A stretch of DNA of 60,000 nucleotides, from contig NC_081413.1 in NCBI RefSeq assembly GCF_030272615.1, positions 159,526,849 to 159,586,848 of the forward strand, given 5' to 3'. Under the pieces are notes generated by a model. It had not been told where the DNA came from, searched no databases, and was given only the letters and a program-made list of their open reading frames with translations. This DNA comes from Cryptomeria japonica. Taxonomy: Eukaryota > Streptophyta > Pinopsida > Cupressales > Cupressaceae. Shown here piece after piece: positions 58,290-60,000 of the stretch. The position numbers and the translations under genes were made by a program. Numbering within the stretch: the first letter of the stretch is position 1; every line of letters starts with the position of its first letter.

Positions 58290-59817
58290 TGTTGGCATAT
58301 GAGCAGAGTATGATGACATGATGATACAATGTTGTCATTGATGTCAATATGTTGAAGAGTGAATCGATAATATGTTGAAGAATGAACCGGTTTAGTGAAG
58401 TTAAGCAACAGGCAAAGAGAACCGGTACAATGTTGTGAACCGATATATGTGCAAAAGGTGAAGCGGTACGTTTGTCCAAGTAAACTGATATGTTGAAGAG
58501 TGAACTAGTGTATGGAATGTTTTCTATCAAGGTTTAATATGGTATGACTATCGGTTGGTAGTCCGTCTCAAGGTTTTCGGTTGAAGTGTTTTGAGCCTGT
58601 GTAATTCAACCGATGAAATTATGAGATGAGTTAGCAATGTAATGGAGATCAGATCATGTTGCCACATCAGCCTCGTGCATGTGAAGAATTTGCATGAAGG
58701 AGAGTGATCCTATCTACCTCGAGAATGTGTGAAGTCCCTGCAAACGGTGGAGAATGCATGATGGGTTATTGTCTCCAAGAAGCAGTAAAGAACAAATGAT
58801 GGAGAATGTCTTGAGATATGTTCAAGGTCGTTGTAATCAAATACAAAGTGTTCAATGGTCAAGATTGAATCGACTGAATTGCTCAACCTAGATGTTTAGG
58901 GTTTAGGATTTATGCTACCGACCTATCTGTTTCCTATAAGGTCAATATTGTTTTTTATGTTGAAGTTGTTGGAAAATGTTGTGTATGTATCTAAGTGAAG
59001 AGATATGTGATTCTTGCTAGACCAAATAAGAGAATTGATACCTGTAGAGTGTGTGTGCAGAAGGATGGAACTAAAGCGAATCTGCATTGGTAGTGAGTGT
59101 TACTAGAAGATCATTGTAATACCTGTTGATCTCTAACCACTTCAACAGTTGGAAAATCCCTTAACAGGGTAGCTCTAACCAGCTTGTTGTAAATCCTTTA
59201 ACAGGGTGACTCAAAGCCGTTGAGTTCTTAAAATACTCTAACAAGGTAACCTTTAACAGGGTTTAACCCTTAATCGATTATTCTAGCCATCCCTTAACCG
59301 GGTGATCCCTAACAAGATCGGTTCCTAACAAAACCTGTTGTTACAATCTTTAATCGGACAAGGCTCCTAACAGAGTGGACTTCTAAAGAGCTCAAAAATA
59401 GCTTGTGGGTATTCATCCCCACTGTGGTTTTTCCCAATTGGGTTTCCACATGAAAAATATGTGTGTCATATGTGATGTCTTTTTTCATGTGATGATCTTG
59501 TTGTTTTTTGTTAAGTGGTGAATCATGTTGATCTAGCAAGTTATTATATTTCTGATGATAGATTACCTGTTTATGCGCAAGGATAATGTGGCAATGAGGG
59601 TTTAGGTTGTATGGAAAGATAAGTGTTTCCGATTTGTATCTTTCACAGTCTCATTGTGCTTAACCAGTAGTAATCTGGTTTAAGACCGGTGTTAGTGATT
59701 GCCAGTCAAGTTCACTATTTGTAGTCAAACTAGTTCTGGATAAGTTTTTGTGTCTATATTGATTCACCCCCCCTCTCAATATCGGTTTGGTACTCGCTGA
59801 TCATCATTGAGTTATCA
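58290..59817 (+). repeat. 3' LTR of copia-4 (1528 bp)
   Basis: Begins TGTTGGCATATGAG and ends GAGTTATCA, matching 52356-53883 throughout with scattered substitutions. The CTAACAGGGT-like array is at about 59155-59385 and the conserved box at 59418-59452. Confidence 0.95.
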
Positions 59818-59822
59818 GAGTC

Positions 59823-60000
59823 ATGTTCATGCCAAGAATAGTCTAGTCATCAAATTTCTTCTAATCATCACTATCACCTCTCTTTGATCAATCATCCTCA
59901 ATCTTTCCTAAGGACTTATCACATGAACCAATTTTCAATCAATCATCTTTAATCAAATCAATCATCTTTAATCAAATCAATCCTCAATCAACCATCTTCA
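59823..60000 (+). repeat. Continuation of the gypsy-3 leader, with a 19-bp tandem repeat
   Basis: After the copia-4 duplication the sequence should continue from 52350. ATCAATCATCTTTAATCAA stands twice in tandem at 59938-59956 and 59957-59975, with a partial third copy, in generally TCAATC-rich DNA. No gene is visible. Confidence 0.6.

Larger units (their letters stand above)
52356..59817 (+). mobile_element. Complete Ty1/copia element copia-4 (7462 bp)
   Basis: 5' LTR, tRNA-Met PBS, gag-pol, repeated polypurine tracts and 3' LTR are all present between perfect GAGTC duplications. The LTRs are of equal length (1528 bp) and differ at scattered single positions, so insertion was not recent. 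The coding region has many stops, and the element is dead by itself. Its proteins are close to those of copia-2, but its LTR sequence is different. Repeated polypurine tracts are a known feature of the Sirevirus group, so it may belong there. Confidence 0.96.

Overview
This 60 kb window looks like repeat-dense DNA from a large, transposon-rich seed-plant genome. The element types and several LTR features would fit a gymnosperm such as a conifer, but that is inference. I found no intact host gene. Nearly everything assignable is a plant LTR retrotransposon (Ty1/copia or Ty3/gypsy), one L1-type LINE, or debris of these. Almost every reading frame carries stop codons and frameshifts. Many of the stops fit C-to-T decay of CAG, CAA and TGG codons, as expected for old methylated repeats.

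The layout is a set of insertions inside insertions. (1) 1-7490 is a minus-strand gypsy element (gypsy-1): part of its 3' LTR, PPT, pol, gag, PBS and a complete 1.7-kb 5' LTR. It interrupts the pol gene of a plus-strand copia element (copia-1, 7491-12052), which itself sits in the gag of another minus-strand gypsy element (gypsy-2, gag 12053-12518, tRNA-Asp-type PBS at 12673-12692). (2) From 14872 to beyond 43859 lies a minus-strand copia element (copia-3) broken into pieces. Its 3' LTR appears split by about 11.5 kb of DNA (about 15260-26741) that contains another LTR fragment, a decayed PPR-like gene remnant and a nearly complete 6.2-kb LINE (19320-25538, flanked by a 10-bp target duplication). 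Its GAG-pre-integrase region is split by copia-2 (30933-41103, plus strand). Copia-2 in turn carries a solo LTR (36580-37640, perfect CTATT duplication) in its RNase H region, and a 1.1-kb retroposon (38875-39964, 13-bp duplication) encoding a coiled-coil protein in its 3' LTR. (3) At 43860 the 5' LTR of copia-3 is interrupted by DNA starting TGTAGACAC, which I read as the start of a gypsy element of Tat/Ogre type with a very long LTR (to about 50118) and a PBS at 50122-50138. Its leader is interrupted by copia-4 (52356-59817), the best-preserved element: equal 1528-bp LTRs, PBS, PPT and a perfect GAGTC duplication.

The observations most worth a second look are the coiled-coil retroposon, two arrays of short perfect hairpins in TGTAGACAC-type LTRs, a roughly 36-bp box shared by otherwise unlike copia LTRs, CTAACAGGGT-like repeat arrays just upstream of that box, repeated polypurine tracts before the copia 3' LTRs, loss of the reverse transcriptase catalytic box in two of four copia elements, and stop codons shared by two copia families at the same codons. 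Without alignments, all boundaries not fixed by a target duplication are approximate.
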